Shown here: piece by piece, positions 37,274 through 45,946 of the stretch
How positions within the stretch are numbered: the stretch's first letter is position 1
Layout of the letters: the number at the start of each line of letters is the position of its first letter
The notes under the pieces: generated by a model
What the model saw: the letters and a program-made list of their open reading frames with translations, nothing else
Database searches by the model: none
Told to the model about the DNA's origin: nothing
Translations under genes and position numbers: made by a program
Assembly: GCA_963600315.1 (NCBI GenBank)
Contig: CAVCAW010000013.1
Span: 1-62,617, forward strand
From: UBA6382 sp963600315
GTDB lineage: Bacteria; Bacteroidota; Bacteroidia; Bacteroidales; Bacteroidaceae
DNA: 62,617 nucleotides
Direction of reading: 5' to 3'

Positions 37274-38401
37274 ATGAGATATACCGTAAACAGTGCAGAA
37301 CTACTAAGCGTACTTCAAGTACTAGACAGAGTGATAGTGACCAAGAATGTATCTCCAATACAGTCGTGCGTGCTGTTTGAAGTGAGCGACAATGTGCTCA
37401 AGATGCGCTCTACCGACAAAGAAATAACCTTAGTGTGCTCGCTGGACTTGATTGAGTCGTCGGGCGACTACAAGGTGGCGATTAATGCCAAACGCATCTT
37501 AGAGATATTGAAGACTATTCCTGAACAACCTCTCACATTTGATATCAACACGTCGTCGCAGCGGATAAATCTCAACTATCAGAACGGACATATGGATTTC
37601 ATGGGCGAGAGTGCCGATGAGTTCCCAGAGCTTAAGGAAATAGAAGGTGAGGCCACCTCGTTTGAAGTGTCGACCAAGTCTCTCAATGTGGCACTTGGCA
37701 ATGCCATGGTGGCTACCTCTGGTGACGATGGGCGCAAGGCTATGCAGGGTGTCTATTTCGACCTCACTCCTGAAAGCTTCTCTGTTGTGGCGAGCGACGG
37801 TCGCAAGTTGTCGCTGACGTCTGTGGCTTGCGACAGACGCGATATTACAGCTAACTTCATTCTTCCGCCTAAGCCGATAGGTATTATGCGCTCGGTGCTT
37901 GATAAATTTGATGGTCAGGTAAGCGTGAAGACTACCGCAGAGGGCAACGCTACGTTTGAGATGGGCAATTTCTCGATGTATTGTCGCTTGCTCCAGGAGA
38001 CGTATCCCAACTATCGCAGGGTGATACCGTCGGGCAATGACCGCATAGCTACTATTGATCGCAACTCGCTGGTCAATGCGTTGCGCCGCATTATAGCTAT
38101 TGCCGATAAAAGCACTTGTTTGGTTAAGATACAGCTTGACTCCGACAAGATGACCCTGTCGGCAGAGAACAATAACTATGCACAGTCGGCTGAGGAGCAG
38201 ATAATGTGTCAGTATGACAACGTGCCTATCAAGATAGGCTTTCAGGGTAACTATTTGCTCGACTTGGTCAGCCGCCTCGGCAGCGATGAGATAGTGCTGA
38301 AATTGTCTGACCCGAGCCGCGCAGCGCTCATAGTGCCCGTGACACAGGAGGAACAGACAGAGGCGCTGATGTTGCTCATGCCGTTGCTGATAACCAATTA
38401 G
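37274..38401 (+). CDS. dnaN: DNA polymerase III beta subunit (sliding clamp)
   Basis: 375 aa from ATG 37274 (MRYTVNSAELL); an upstream in-frame ATG at 37190 lies before the promoter box and is rejected. Ring-shaped processivity clamp of the replicative polymerase. Three clamp domains of about 120 residues; family motifs include GVYFDLTPESFSVVASDGRKL and the C-terminal TEALMLLMPLLITN close to the usual PMR end. It starts a plus-strand run of nine genes ending at 48366. dnaA is not in sight, so this is not evidently the replication origin region. Confidence 0.95.
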   Translation: MRYTVNSAELLSVLQVLDRVIVTKNVSPIQSCVLFEVSDNVLKMRSTDKEITLVCSLDLIESSGDYKVAINAKRILEILKTIPEQPLTFDINTSSQRINLNYQNGHMDFMGESADEFPELKEIEGEATSFEVSTKSLNVALGNAMVATSGDDGRKAMQGVYFDLTPESFSVVASDGRKLSLTSVACDRRDITANFILPPKPIGIMRSVLDKFDGQVSVKTTAEGNATFEMGNFSMYCRLLQETYPNYRRVIPSGNDRIATIDRNSLVNALRRIIAIADKSTCLVKIQLDSDKMTLSAENNNYAQSAEEQIMCQYDNVPIKIGFQGNYLLDLVSRLGSDEIVLKLSDPSRAALIVPVTQEEQTEALMLLMPLLITN

Positions 38402-38500
38402 TACGATTTCGTAATAGAGTTTAGGGAGATAACGTGTGGCGGGAGTCTTCGGACGATGCCACCCGCTCTTTATGATATAACAGCATAAAACAATAAACCC

Positions 38501-39313
38501 ATGGAACTGAAACTGAAGAACCCTATAGTGTTCTTTGACCTTGAAACGACTGGTGTCAACGTGCAGAAAGATCGCATTGTGGAAATCTGCTGCGTCAAGG
38601 TCTATCCCAATGGTAAGGAGGAGAGCAAGTGCCGCAGGATAAATCCTGAAATGCCCATTCCTGCGGAGGCAACTGCGGTACACCACATAACTGACGACGA
38701 CGTGAAGAATGAACCGACTTTCCGACAATTGGCCGGTAGTATGAGGCAGTTCTTCGACGGGTGTGACATCGCTGGATTTAATTCCAACAAGTTTGATGTG
38801 CCGATGCTCATTGAGGAATTCCACAGGGCTGGCGTAGACCTAGACTTGAGCAAGCGCAAGTTTGTCGATGTGCAGAATATATATCACAAGTTGGAACCTC
38901 GCACTTTGGTGGCCGCCTACAAATACTATTGTGGCAAAGACCTTGAAGATGGTATCAGTGTAGGCGGACAAGAAGTGAAGGCTCATTCGGCTTTGGCTGA
39001 CGTCACGGCTACCTATGAGGTGCTCAAGGCGCAACTGGACAAATATCCTGATGTCCTCAATAACGACATCGATGAGCTAGCTGAATTCAGCCGCCGTGGC
39101 AATGTGCTAGATTTCGCTGGAAGAATGGCGTATGATGACAATGGTCAGGCCATATTTAATTTTGGTAAATATAAGGGGCGCTTCGTGTTCGATGTGTTTG
39201 AACATGACCCTTCATACTACGACTGGATGCAGCGAGGTGACTTCGCCTACGACACTAAGCACAAGCTTGCGCAGTTGTATGTGGAGTATAAGCAGTCAAA
39301 GAAAAAAGCCTAA
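38501..39313 (+). CDS. DnaQ-like 3'-5' exonuclease (DEDDh)
   Basis: 270 aa. Catalytic residues in the DnaQ order: Asp13 and Glu15 (FFDLETTG), a central Asp in GFNSNKFDVPML, His162 and Asp167 in AHSALADV. A C-terminal extension (about 215-260, FGKYKGRFVFDVFEHDPSYYDWM) is a DUF3820-like module often attached to such nucleases. Probably proofreading or repair; its place directly after dnaN suggests association with the replisome. The stop overlaps the coaBC start (TAATG). Confidence 0.9.
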   Translation: MELKLKNPIVFFDLETTGVNVQKDRIVEICCVKVYPNGKEESKCRRINPEMPIPAEATAVHHITDDDVKNEPTFRQLAGSMRQFFDGCDIAGFNSNKFDVPMLIEEFHRAGVDLDLSKRKFVDVQNIYHKLEPRTLVAAYKYYCGKDLEDGISVGGQEVKAHSALADVTATYEVLKAQLDKYPDVLNNDIDELAEFSRRGNVLDFAGRMAYDDNGQAIFNFGKYKGRFVFDVFEHDPSYYDWMQRGDFAYDTKHKLAQLYVEYKQSKKKA

Positions 39314-40515
39314 TGACACTCAAAGGCAAACATATAGTACTTGGCATAACAGGCAGTATTGCTGCTTATAAGGCATGTCAGCTCATTCGCCTTTTCGTGA
39401 AAGCTGGGGCTGAGGTGCAAACCGTTATTACCCCTGCCGGCAAGGAATTTATCACTCCTGTGACGTTGTCAGCCCTGACATCGAAGCCCGTAATCAGCGA
39501 GTTCTTCGCCCAGCGCGATGGCACGTGGCACAGTCATGTGGATCTCGGACTGTGGGCTGACGCAATGGTCGTGGCTCCCGCTACTGCCTCAACCATTGCC
39601 AAGATGGCAAATGGTGTGGCAGACAACATGCTGATAACGACCTATCTGTCGATGAAGGCTCCCGTGTTTGTGGCACCGGCAATGGATTTGGATATGTTCG
39701 CTCACCCAGCTACGCAGCACAATCTCGCTATCCTGCGCTCCTATGGCAACAGCATAATAGAACCGACATCTGGCGAATTGGCTAGCAAACTTGTAGGGAA
39801 GGGCCGTATGGAAGAACCCGAAAATATATTCCACGTGGTAGCTGACTACTTGTCGTCGACCAAGACTCTAGAGGGCAAAACGATAGTCATTACGGCAGGC
39901 CCTACTTATGAGAAAATAGATCCAGTGAGGTTTGTGGGCAATTATTCGAGCGGCAAGATGGGCTATGCCATAGCTCGAGAATGTGCAGCCCGCGGTGCCA
40001 AAGTAGAGCTGGTAAGTGGTCCGGTGCAGCTCAGCATCAATCACCCCAATGTAAATCTGACGAAAGTGGAGAGTGCTGAGGAAATGTATGAAGCTACAAC
40101 GGCTTTGTTTGCAGACTGCGATGCTGCCGTGCTCAGCGCTGCGGTGGCAGACTTTACGCCCGAGACCCTAGCCGACAAGAAGATAAAACGCGAGAAGGGG
40201 GCTCAGACTATTACGCTGAAGCCTACCCACGACATAGCTGCCGCATTGGGCGAGCGTAAGACCAATAACCAGAAGCTCGTGGGCTTCGCACTTGAAACTA
40301 ACGATGAACAGCAAAACGCACAGCATAAACTGCGTAAGAAAAACTTCGACTTCATTGTTCTCAATTCGCTTAGGGACAAAGGAGCTGGCTTCAACTGCGA
40401 CACTAACAAAATATCCATAATATGCCGTTCGGGCGAGCCGGAGACTTTCCCGCTTAAACCGAAAACAGAGGTCGCAGCAGACATAGTAGACCATCTTGAG
40501 AAACTTTGGGAATAG
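39313..40515 (+). CDS. coaBC: Phosphopantothenoylcysteine decarboxylase / synthetase
   Basis: 400 aa. Bifunctional enzyme of coenzyme A synthesis. The N-terminal flavoprotein domain CoaC (1-180) has LGITGSIAAYKA, an active-site His in DGTWHSHVDLGLWAD, the PXMNXXMW-type site as PAMDLDMFAHP and a substrate-clamp region. The C-terminal CoaB domain (185-400) begins ITAGPTYEKIDPVRFVGNYS and contains KIKREKG and FALETND. Translationally coupled to the exonuclease gene. The order coaBC, DUF4835, recN recurs in Bacteroidota. Confidence 0.95.
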   Translation: MTLKGKHIVLGITGSIAAYKACQLIRLFVKAGAEVQTVITPAGKEFITPVTLSALTSKPVISEFFAQRDGTWHSHVDLGLWADAMVVAPATASTIAKMANGVADNMLITTYLSMKAPVFVAPAMDLDMFAHPATQHNLAILRSYGNSIIEPTSGELASKLVGKGRMEEPENIFHVVADYLSSTKTLEGKTIVITAGPTYEKIDPVRFVGNYSSGKMGYAIARECAARGAKVELVSGPVQLSINHPNVNLTKVESAEEMYEATTALFADCDAAVLSAAVADFTPETLADKKIKREKGAQTITLKPTHDIAAALGERKTNNQKLVGFALETNDEQQNAQHKLRKKNFDFIVLNSLRDKGAGFNCDTNKISIICRSGEPETFPLKPKTEVAADIVDHLEKLWE

Positions 40516-40579
40516 CGGTACAGACCTAATTCCGATGGTCGACAGACGACCGATAGAAACTATTTTACTTGGACTGTCA

Positions 40580-41491
40580 ATGAGAATCACAAACGTCATA
40601 TTGCTCCTTATGTTGTCGGCATTGTGTGCGACTGGTAGGATTTGTGCCCAGGAACTCAATGCTACGGTGGAAATCAATACTACCCGTCTTGACGGTACCA
40701 ACAAGGCTGTGTTTGAAAATCTCAAGCAGTCTATCACGGCGTTTCTCAATGAGCGTCACTGGACTAATCAGCAATACAATGCAAACGAGCGCATCAAGTG
40801 CGGCTTTACTATTGTGGTGTCAAAATATAGCGATGCCAATGGACTTGCTTCATGCGAGGCCTACATAAGTTCGCAGCGCCCTGTCTATGGCTCTACCTAC
40901 AATACCATAGTTTTGAGTAAGAAAGACAAGGATTTTCAGTTCAACTATAGCGAGTTCGATCAACTTGATTTCAATATTGACAATATCGATAATTCGCTCA
41001 CAGCCTTGCTGGCATACTATGCTTACCTCATAATAGGAATGGACATGGACACGATGTCTCCGCAGGGCGGCACAGAGGAACTCGAGAAAGCCATGACCAT
41101 AGTCAACAACTCGCAGAACCTCAATGTCAAAGGCTGGAAAGCCTTCGATGATGCCACCAACCGCTTTGGTATAATCAACGATTACCTTGAGGAGAAATTT
41201 GCTCCGTTCCGCCAGCTGCAATACAAGTACCACCGCGAGGGACTGGACAAGATGACTGAGAATCCCGATATGGCGAGGACTGCTGTGACCGACTGCTTCA
41301 CCTTGCTCAAGGAGGCGCGCGAAAACAAACCGATGAGTGCTTGGCCGCAAATGTTTTCGGAATACAAGCGCGACGAACTTGTAGGTATCTATCGCGGTCA
41401 GGACACCGAAAGCAACAAACAGCCCCTGTGTGAATTTCTGACGAAGCTCAATGCGTCGCAGTCGGCCTACTGGAAACAAATGCTGAAATAG
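40580..41491 (+). CDS. DUF4835 / PorD-like secreted protein
   Basis: 303 aa from ATG 40580, where the Sec signal peptide begins (MRITNVILLLML); an upstream in-frame ATG at 40496 overlaps coaBC and is rejected. The mature protein matches DUF4835: it starts ELNATVEINTTRL, contains RIKCGFTIVVSKY and the FDQLDFN and LAYYAYLIIGMDMDT segments. The family lies between coaBC and recN in many Bacteroidota and, to my recollection, is named PorD in type IX secretion annotations. The presence of T9SS-type C-termini on two proteins here agrees. Confidence 0.85.
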   Translation: MRITNVILLLMLSALCATGRICAQELNATVEINTTRLDGTNKAVFENLKQSITAFLNERHWTNQQYNANERIKCGFTIVVSKYSDANGLASCEAYISSQRPVYGSTYNTIVLSKKDKDFQFNYSEFDQLDFNIDNIDNSLTALLAYYAYLIIGMDMDTMSPQGGTEELEKAMTIVNNSQNLNVKGWKAFDDATNRFGIINDYLEEKFAPFRQLQYKYHREGLDKMTENPDMARTAVTDCFTLLKEARENKPMSAWPQMFSEYKRDELVGIYRGQDTESNKQPLCEFLTKLNASQSAYWKQMLK

Positions 41492-41514
41492 GAAGAGAAA
41501 GAGGACTAACGCTG

Positions 41515-43164
41515 ATGTTGAACAACCTGAGGATAAGGAACTACGCACTCATAGAGAATCTTGACATAAGTTTTGATTCTGGTTTCTCCGTTATTACCGG
41601 TGAAACGGGAGCGGGTAAGAGTATCCTTTTGGGAGCCTTGTCCTTGATTCTTGGAAGCAGAGCGGACTCCTCTGCTATCAGTGCTGGGGCAAGCCGTTGC
41701 ACGGTCGAGGCCGTGTTTAGCGTGTCTGACCCTGATGCCCGTGACTTCTTTGACCGCAACGACCTCGACTTTGAAGATGGAGAGTGCATCATAAGGCGCG
41801 AACTCACGTCGTCGGGCAAGAGTCGTGCGTTCATCAACGATACTCCAGTGCAGCTGACTCTTGTCAAGGAACTGTGCTCGCAACTGATAGACATACACTC
41901 GCAACACCAGAACCTGCTCATCAACAACGCCAAGTTCGTGCTTGACGTAGTAGACTCGGTGGCAGGCAATGATGCGTTGGCAAGAGACTATGCATCTCAG
42001 TACAAAGCCTTCAGAAAATGTGAAAAAGAACTGGAGGAGCTCAAGAATCGTATTAACGACGAGGACAAGAATTCCGACTACCTGCAGTTTCAGTTGAAGG
42101 AGCTGTCGTCGGCACAGCTTGAAGACGGTGAGCAGGAAAGACTGGAAGAAGAGCAGCTGATGCTAGACAACGCTGGAAACATCAAGGACGCTGTCTTCGG
42201 TGCGGGCAACGAGCTAGACAACTGCCTCGCTGAGTTGCGTTCAGCGCAGAACAGCCTTGAACATATAGGAGATGTCTATACGCCTGCCTCCCGCTTGGCA
42301 GAGCGACTGGACAGCTGCCGCATTGAGCTCGATGACATTCAATCGGAATTGACTCGCGGGCAAGAGGAGGTGGATTTTGACCCAGAGCGGGCTGAAATTG
42401 TAGGCGACCGTCTCAACACAATCTATGCTTTGCAGAAGAAATACCATAAGCAGTCCGTGGCAGAACTGCTTGCGCTACAGGCAGAGCTCGAAGTGCAGCT
42501 CCATGACATAACCGACAGCGCAGAGGTGCTTGAAAAGAAACAATGTCAGTGCGACCAACTCAAGCAGCAAGCTGTCGAGACTGCAAAACACTTGTCTGCC
42601 AGACGTGCCGCTGCCGCCAGCAAGATAGAAAAAGCTTTGGTCGACCAGTTGCAGTCGTTGGGTATGCCCGATGTGAGGTTTGAGGTGAAGCAAGAACCCT
42701 TGGGGCAGCTTGCTCCTATGGGTGCTGACGATGTGGCATTCTTGTTCAGTTCCAACAAGAATGTACCGCCGTGCAATATCTCCAAGGTGGCATCGGGCGG
42801 CGAGGTTGCCCGCGTTATGCTCTCGCTCAAGGCTCTGCTCTCGGCTCACAAGGCTCTGCCTACAATCGTGTTTGACGAGATAGACACCGGTGTGTCGGGC
42901 AAGATATCCGACAAGATGGCTTCGGTGATGGAAAATATGGCAAAGAGTGGTCGACAAGTAATCTGTATAACCCACCAACCTCAGATAGCCGCTGCCGGAC
43001 AGCACCACTATAGGGTCTATAAAGAAAATGGCGATGGTCAGGCACACACACACATCGAACGCCTTTCGTCACAGACGAGGGTAGAGGAAATCGCCAAGAT
43101 GCTTTCGGGTGAGAAACTGACCGAAGCTGCGATAAACAACGCAAAAATACTTTTGAAACGATGA
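41515..43164 (+). CDS. recN: DNA repair ATPase RecN
   Basis: 549 aa. SMC-like protein acting in double-strand break repair. Walker A GETGAGKS at residues 29-36, a long coiled-coil centre (about 155-370), the ABC signature SGGEVARVMLSLKALL and Walker B PTIVFDEIDTGVSG near the C-terminus, then the ITHQPQIAA switch. Full length. Starts 23 bases after the DUF4835 stop and overlaps the next gene by ATGA. Confidence 0.95.
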   Translation: MLNNLRIRNYALIENLDISFDSGFSVITGETGAGKSILLGALSLILGSRADSSAISAGASRCTVEAVFSVSDPDARDFFDRNDLDFEDGECIIRRELTSSGKSRAFINDTPVQLTLVKELCSQLIDIHSQHQNLLINNAKFVLDVVDSVAGNDALARDYASQYKAFRKCEKELEELKNRINDEDKNSDYLQFQLKELSSAQLEDGEQERLEEEQLMLDNAGNIKDAVFGAGNELDNCLAELRSAQNSLEHIGDVYTPASRLAERLDSCRIELDDIQSELTRGQEEVDFDPERAEIVGDRLNTIYALQKKYHKQSVAELLALQAELEVQLHDITDSAEVLEKKQCQCDQLKQQAVETAKHLSARRAAAASKIEKALVDQLQSLGMPDVRFEVKQEPLGQLAPMGADDVAFLFSSNKNVPPCNISKVASGGEVARVMLSLKALLSAHKALPTIVFDEIDTGVSGKISDKMASVMENMAKSGRQVICITHQPQIAAAGQHHYRVYKENGDGQAHTHIERLSSQTRVEEIAKMLSGEKLTEAAINNAKILLKR

Positions 43165-44879
43165 AGAAGACAATAATTCTACTACTTTGCGCACTGATAT
43201 CGGTCGTGTCGCAGGGGGCGGCTGACAAGAAAGTCCTGCCGTCGATAGTAAGCGTCAGCACCTCCGATGCTGCAGGCAAACCTCTGGGTAAAGCCTGGGG
43301 TGTGGCTATTCCTTCAGACAGTACAGCTGCCGGTCGTGTAACCATTCTTGCTCCTTACGGACTTTTCAAACATGCCGTTTCAGCCACAGTGACCTCCAGC
43401 AAGGGCAAAACCAGTCATGTTTACAGAATTGCTGGAGCCAACGACCTCTATGACGTGGCTAAAGTCACAGTCAGCGACTGCGAAGTGCAGCCGCTACACT
43501 TGGCAACCGCCAAGCTTGGTGTTGGCGAAAGAGCTTTCATAACTGTTGTCGACAACAAGAAGGGCGGAAGCGTGGAAGCTCAAATAGCTGGTGTGGAGGA
43601 ACATGGAGGACTGGCATACTACACACTGTCGCTGCCTGCCAACAAGGCATATATCGGTCTTCCCCTGCTCAATGCCGCTGGCGAAATAGTGGCAGTAATT
43701 CAGAAGAATGCTGCTGGCGAAGATGAAAACATGTTTGCCATAGGAGTGGAGATAGCCACGGCTCTCACCGTGGAGACCATGTCGGCTGCCAACCCATCGC
43801 TCAACAGCATCTACATACCCAAGCAGTTGCCTCAAGGCGAGAAGCAAGCCTCCAGCTACCTCTATCTGCTGGCCAAGAACTCTGAAGACACGATTTCCTA
43901 TGCTGCCAGTCTAGGTGACTTCATCAAGACCTACCCAACCAGCACTTTTGGCTATATGCAGAGAGCTTTGTATTATGCTTCGACACAGCAATATGCCAAG
44001 GCAGAAGCTGACTACGATGCAGCCCTTGAGTCCTGCGCCGATTCCGCCGACGTCCACTATAACATGAGCACCACCCTCTATCTGCTCAACCAGAGCAAGA
44101 GCTACACCCCCTATAAGGACTGGACTCTCGACAGAGCTTTGAGCGAGATAGATGCTGCCTATAGAATCATGAACACACCGCTCTATCTCATGCACAAGGG
44201 CAAATGCCTTTATGCCATGAAGAAGTTCAACGAAGCAGCAGAGGTCTACAGCGATATCAACAAAACCAACTTTCGCTCGTCGGAGAATCTTTACTATCAG
44301 TCGCGGTCGCTCCAGATGGCTGGCGGCGACTCGCTGCAGGTGTTGGCATTGCTCGACAGCGCCGTGATGAGATTCAGCCGCCCCTACAAGCAGGACGCCG
44401 CTGCCTACATATACTATCGTGCGCAGCAATACGACCGCTACGGCCACTACAAGGAGGCTGTGGTCGGCTACCAAGACTATCAGGATATCGTGGGCATCAA
44501 CAATCTCAACGACCGTTTCTTCTATCTCAAGGAACAGGCTGAGGTCAAGTGCAACTTCTATCCGCAGGCGCTCAACGACATAGAGCAAGCTATTGCGCTC
44601 AACTCCAACGAGTACGTGTATCATATCGAGAAAGCCCTCATCGAGACTCGCACCGGCGACTTCGAAGAAGCGGTCATCTCAGCTAAGCAGGCCCAAAAGC
44701 TTGACCCGTCAGACTCTGATTCCTATAAACTCATGGGCATTGCCTATGGTGAGTTGGGCAACAGCGAAGCCGCCATCAGCAATCTGCAGCGAGCCGTGGA
44801 ACTGGGCGACAGCGAGGCTCAGTCCTGGATTGACAGCATGAAGAAGACCTCTGCGCAATCTCGTCGCAAGTCAAAGTAG
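43161..44879 (+). CDS. Secreted pseudo-protease domain plus TPR protein
   Basis: 572 aa with a Sec signal peptide. Residues about 22-215 look like a trypsin/HtrA fold: KAWGVAIPSD, VTILAPYGLFKHA, NDLYDVAKVTV, and PLLNAAGEIVAVIQ near the usual active-site Ser. The GxSGGPL motif reads AYIGLPLL, so the nucleophile Ser is missing, and the His motif is degraded, suggesting a non-catalytic domain. Residues about 235-560 contain six or so TPR units (AKAEADYDAALE, YGELGNSEAAISNLQRAVEL). Probably a periplasmic scaffold. Translation is coupled to recN. Confidence 0.8.
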   Translation: MKKTIILLLCALISVVSQGAADKKVLPSIVSVSTSDAAGKPLGKAWGVAIPSDSTAAGRVTILAPYGLFKHAVSATVTSSKGKTSHVYRIAGANDLYDVAKVTVSDCEVQPLHLATAKLGVGERAFITVVDNKKGGSVEAQIAGVEEHGGLAYYTLSLPANKAYIGLPLLNAAGEIVAVIQKNAAGEDENMFAIGVEIATALTVETMSAANPSLNSIYIPKQLPQGEKQASSYLYLLAKNSEDTISYAASLGDFIKTYPTSTFGYMQRALYYASTQQYAKAEADYDAALESCADSADVHYNMSTTLYLLNQSKSYTPYKDWTLDRALSEIDAAYRIMNTPLYLMHKGKCLYAMKKFNEAAEVYSDINKTNFRSSENLYYQSRSLQMAGGDSLQVLALLDSAVMRFSRPYKQDAAAYIYYRAQQYDRYGHYKEAVVGYQDYQDIVGINNLNDRFFYLKEQAEVKCNFYPQALNDIEQAIALNSNEYVYHIEKALIETRTGDFEEAVISAKQAQKLDPSDSDSYKLMGIAYGELGNSEAAISNLQRAVELGDSEAQSWIDSMKKTSAQSRRKSK

Positions 44880-44907
44880 TCAACACCTTCAAAACCAACC
44901 GGTGCAG

Positions 44908-45930
44908 ATGAATATAGGCAATGTAGAATTGGGCTCACGCCCCGTCTTCCTCGCTCCTATGGAGGACGTAACCGACATAGGCTTCCGCTTGCTGTGCAAG
45001 CAGTTGGGAGCCGGCTTGGTTTATTCGGAGTTCGTGTCGTGCGATGCCCTGACGCGCATGGTCAACAAGTCGCTGCAAAAACTGGTAGTGTGCGACGAGG
45101 AACGTCCGGTGGTCATCCAAATCTATGGCAAAGACCCCAGCGAAATGGCCCGAGCTGCTAAAATTGTCATCGAACAATCCCACCCCGATATCCTTGATAT
45201 TAATTTTGGGTGTCCCGTCAAGAGAGTGGCAGGCAAGGGAGCAGGAGCCGGACTGCTTCAAAACATTCCGCTGCTACTTGACATCGCCAAAGCAGTAGTT
45301 GATGCTGTCGACGTGCCTGTCACTGCCAAGACCCGTCTGGGGTGGGACTGCAACAATATTATAATAGGAGAGCTTGCACTTCAGTTGCAAGAACAAGGCA
45401 TCAAGGCTCTCACTGTTCATGGGCGTACCCGTTCGCAGATGTACACGGGTCAAGCCAACTGGCAACCCATAGGCGAACTCAAGAAGAATCCTGCACTGCA
45501 TATACCCATCATCGGCAACGGCGACATCGATTCAGCCTCTAAGGCTGTTGAGTCGTTCAGCGACTATGGGGTTGATGCCGTCATGGTAGGGCGCGCCTCG
45601 TTTGGCCGCCCGTGGATATTCAAGGAAATCCACGATGCCCTCCATCCCGACTCTCCGCTTGATGTCAGTAGCATTGTGCCGAGCGAATATGAACCGATGT
45701 CGCCCGACTGGAAACTCGACGTGCTCAAACAGCAAGTGCGGACAAGCGTTGACCATATCGATGAATACCGTGGCATTCTCCACGTGCGCCGTCACCTTGC
45801 GGCTACTCCGCTCTTCAAGGGAATCCCCGACTTTAGAGCACACCGCATTGCCATGCTTCGTGCCGTCACCGTCGACGAGCTGTTCGAACTCATGGAACAG
45901 ACCCGTCCTCTTATACGCAACAAAGAATAA
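44908..45930 (+). CDS. dus: tRNA-dihydrouridine synthase
   Basis: 340 aa from ATG 44908; GTG at 44902 would add two residues. FMN enzyme reducing uridine in the tRNA D-loop. TIM-barrel with FLAPMEDVTD at the start, the catalytic-Cys motif INFGCPVKRV, VTAKTRLGW, the HGRTR motif and IGNGDID with VGRASFGRPW. The C-terminal helical RNA-binding domain is present. DusB-like, but subtype not certain. Starts 28 bases after the TPR protein. Confidence 0.94.
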   Translation: MNIGNVELGSRPVFLAPMEDVTDIGFRLLCKQLGAGLVYSEFVSCDALTRMVNKSLQKLVVCDEERPVVIQIYGKDPSEMARAAKIVIEQSHPDILDINFGCPVKRVAGKGAGAGLLQNIPLLLDIAKAVVDAVDVPVTAKTRLGWDCNNIIIGELALQLQEQGIKALTVHGRTRSQMYTGQANWQPIGELKKNPALHIPIIGNGDIDSASKAVESFSDYGVDAVMVGRASFGRPWIFKEIHDALHPDSPLDVSSIVPSEYEPMSPDWKLDVLKQQVRTSVDHIDEYRGILHVRRHLAATPLFKGIPDFRAHRIAMLRAVTVDELFELMEQTRPLIRNKE

Positions 45931-45946
45931 CACTAGTAACAACAAC

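Noticed and set aside
37274..38401. dnaN as a marker of the replication origin
   Set aside because: No dnaA, gyrB or DnaA-box cluster is visible, and in Bacteroidota dnaN is often away from the origin.
37499..38824. 441-codon minus-strand frame over dnaN and the exonuclease gene
   Set aside because: It spans two well-supported genes and their spacer and shows no recognisable protein.
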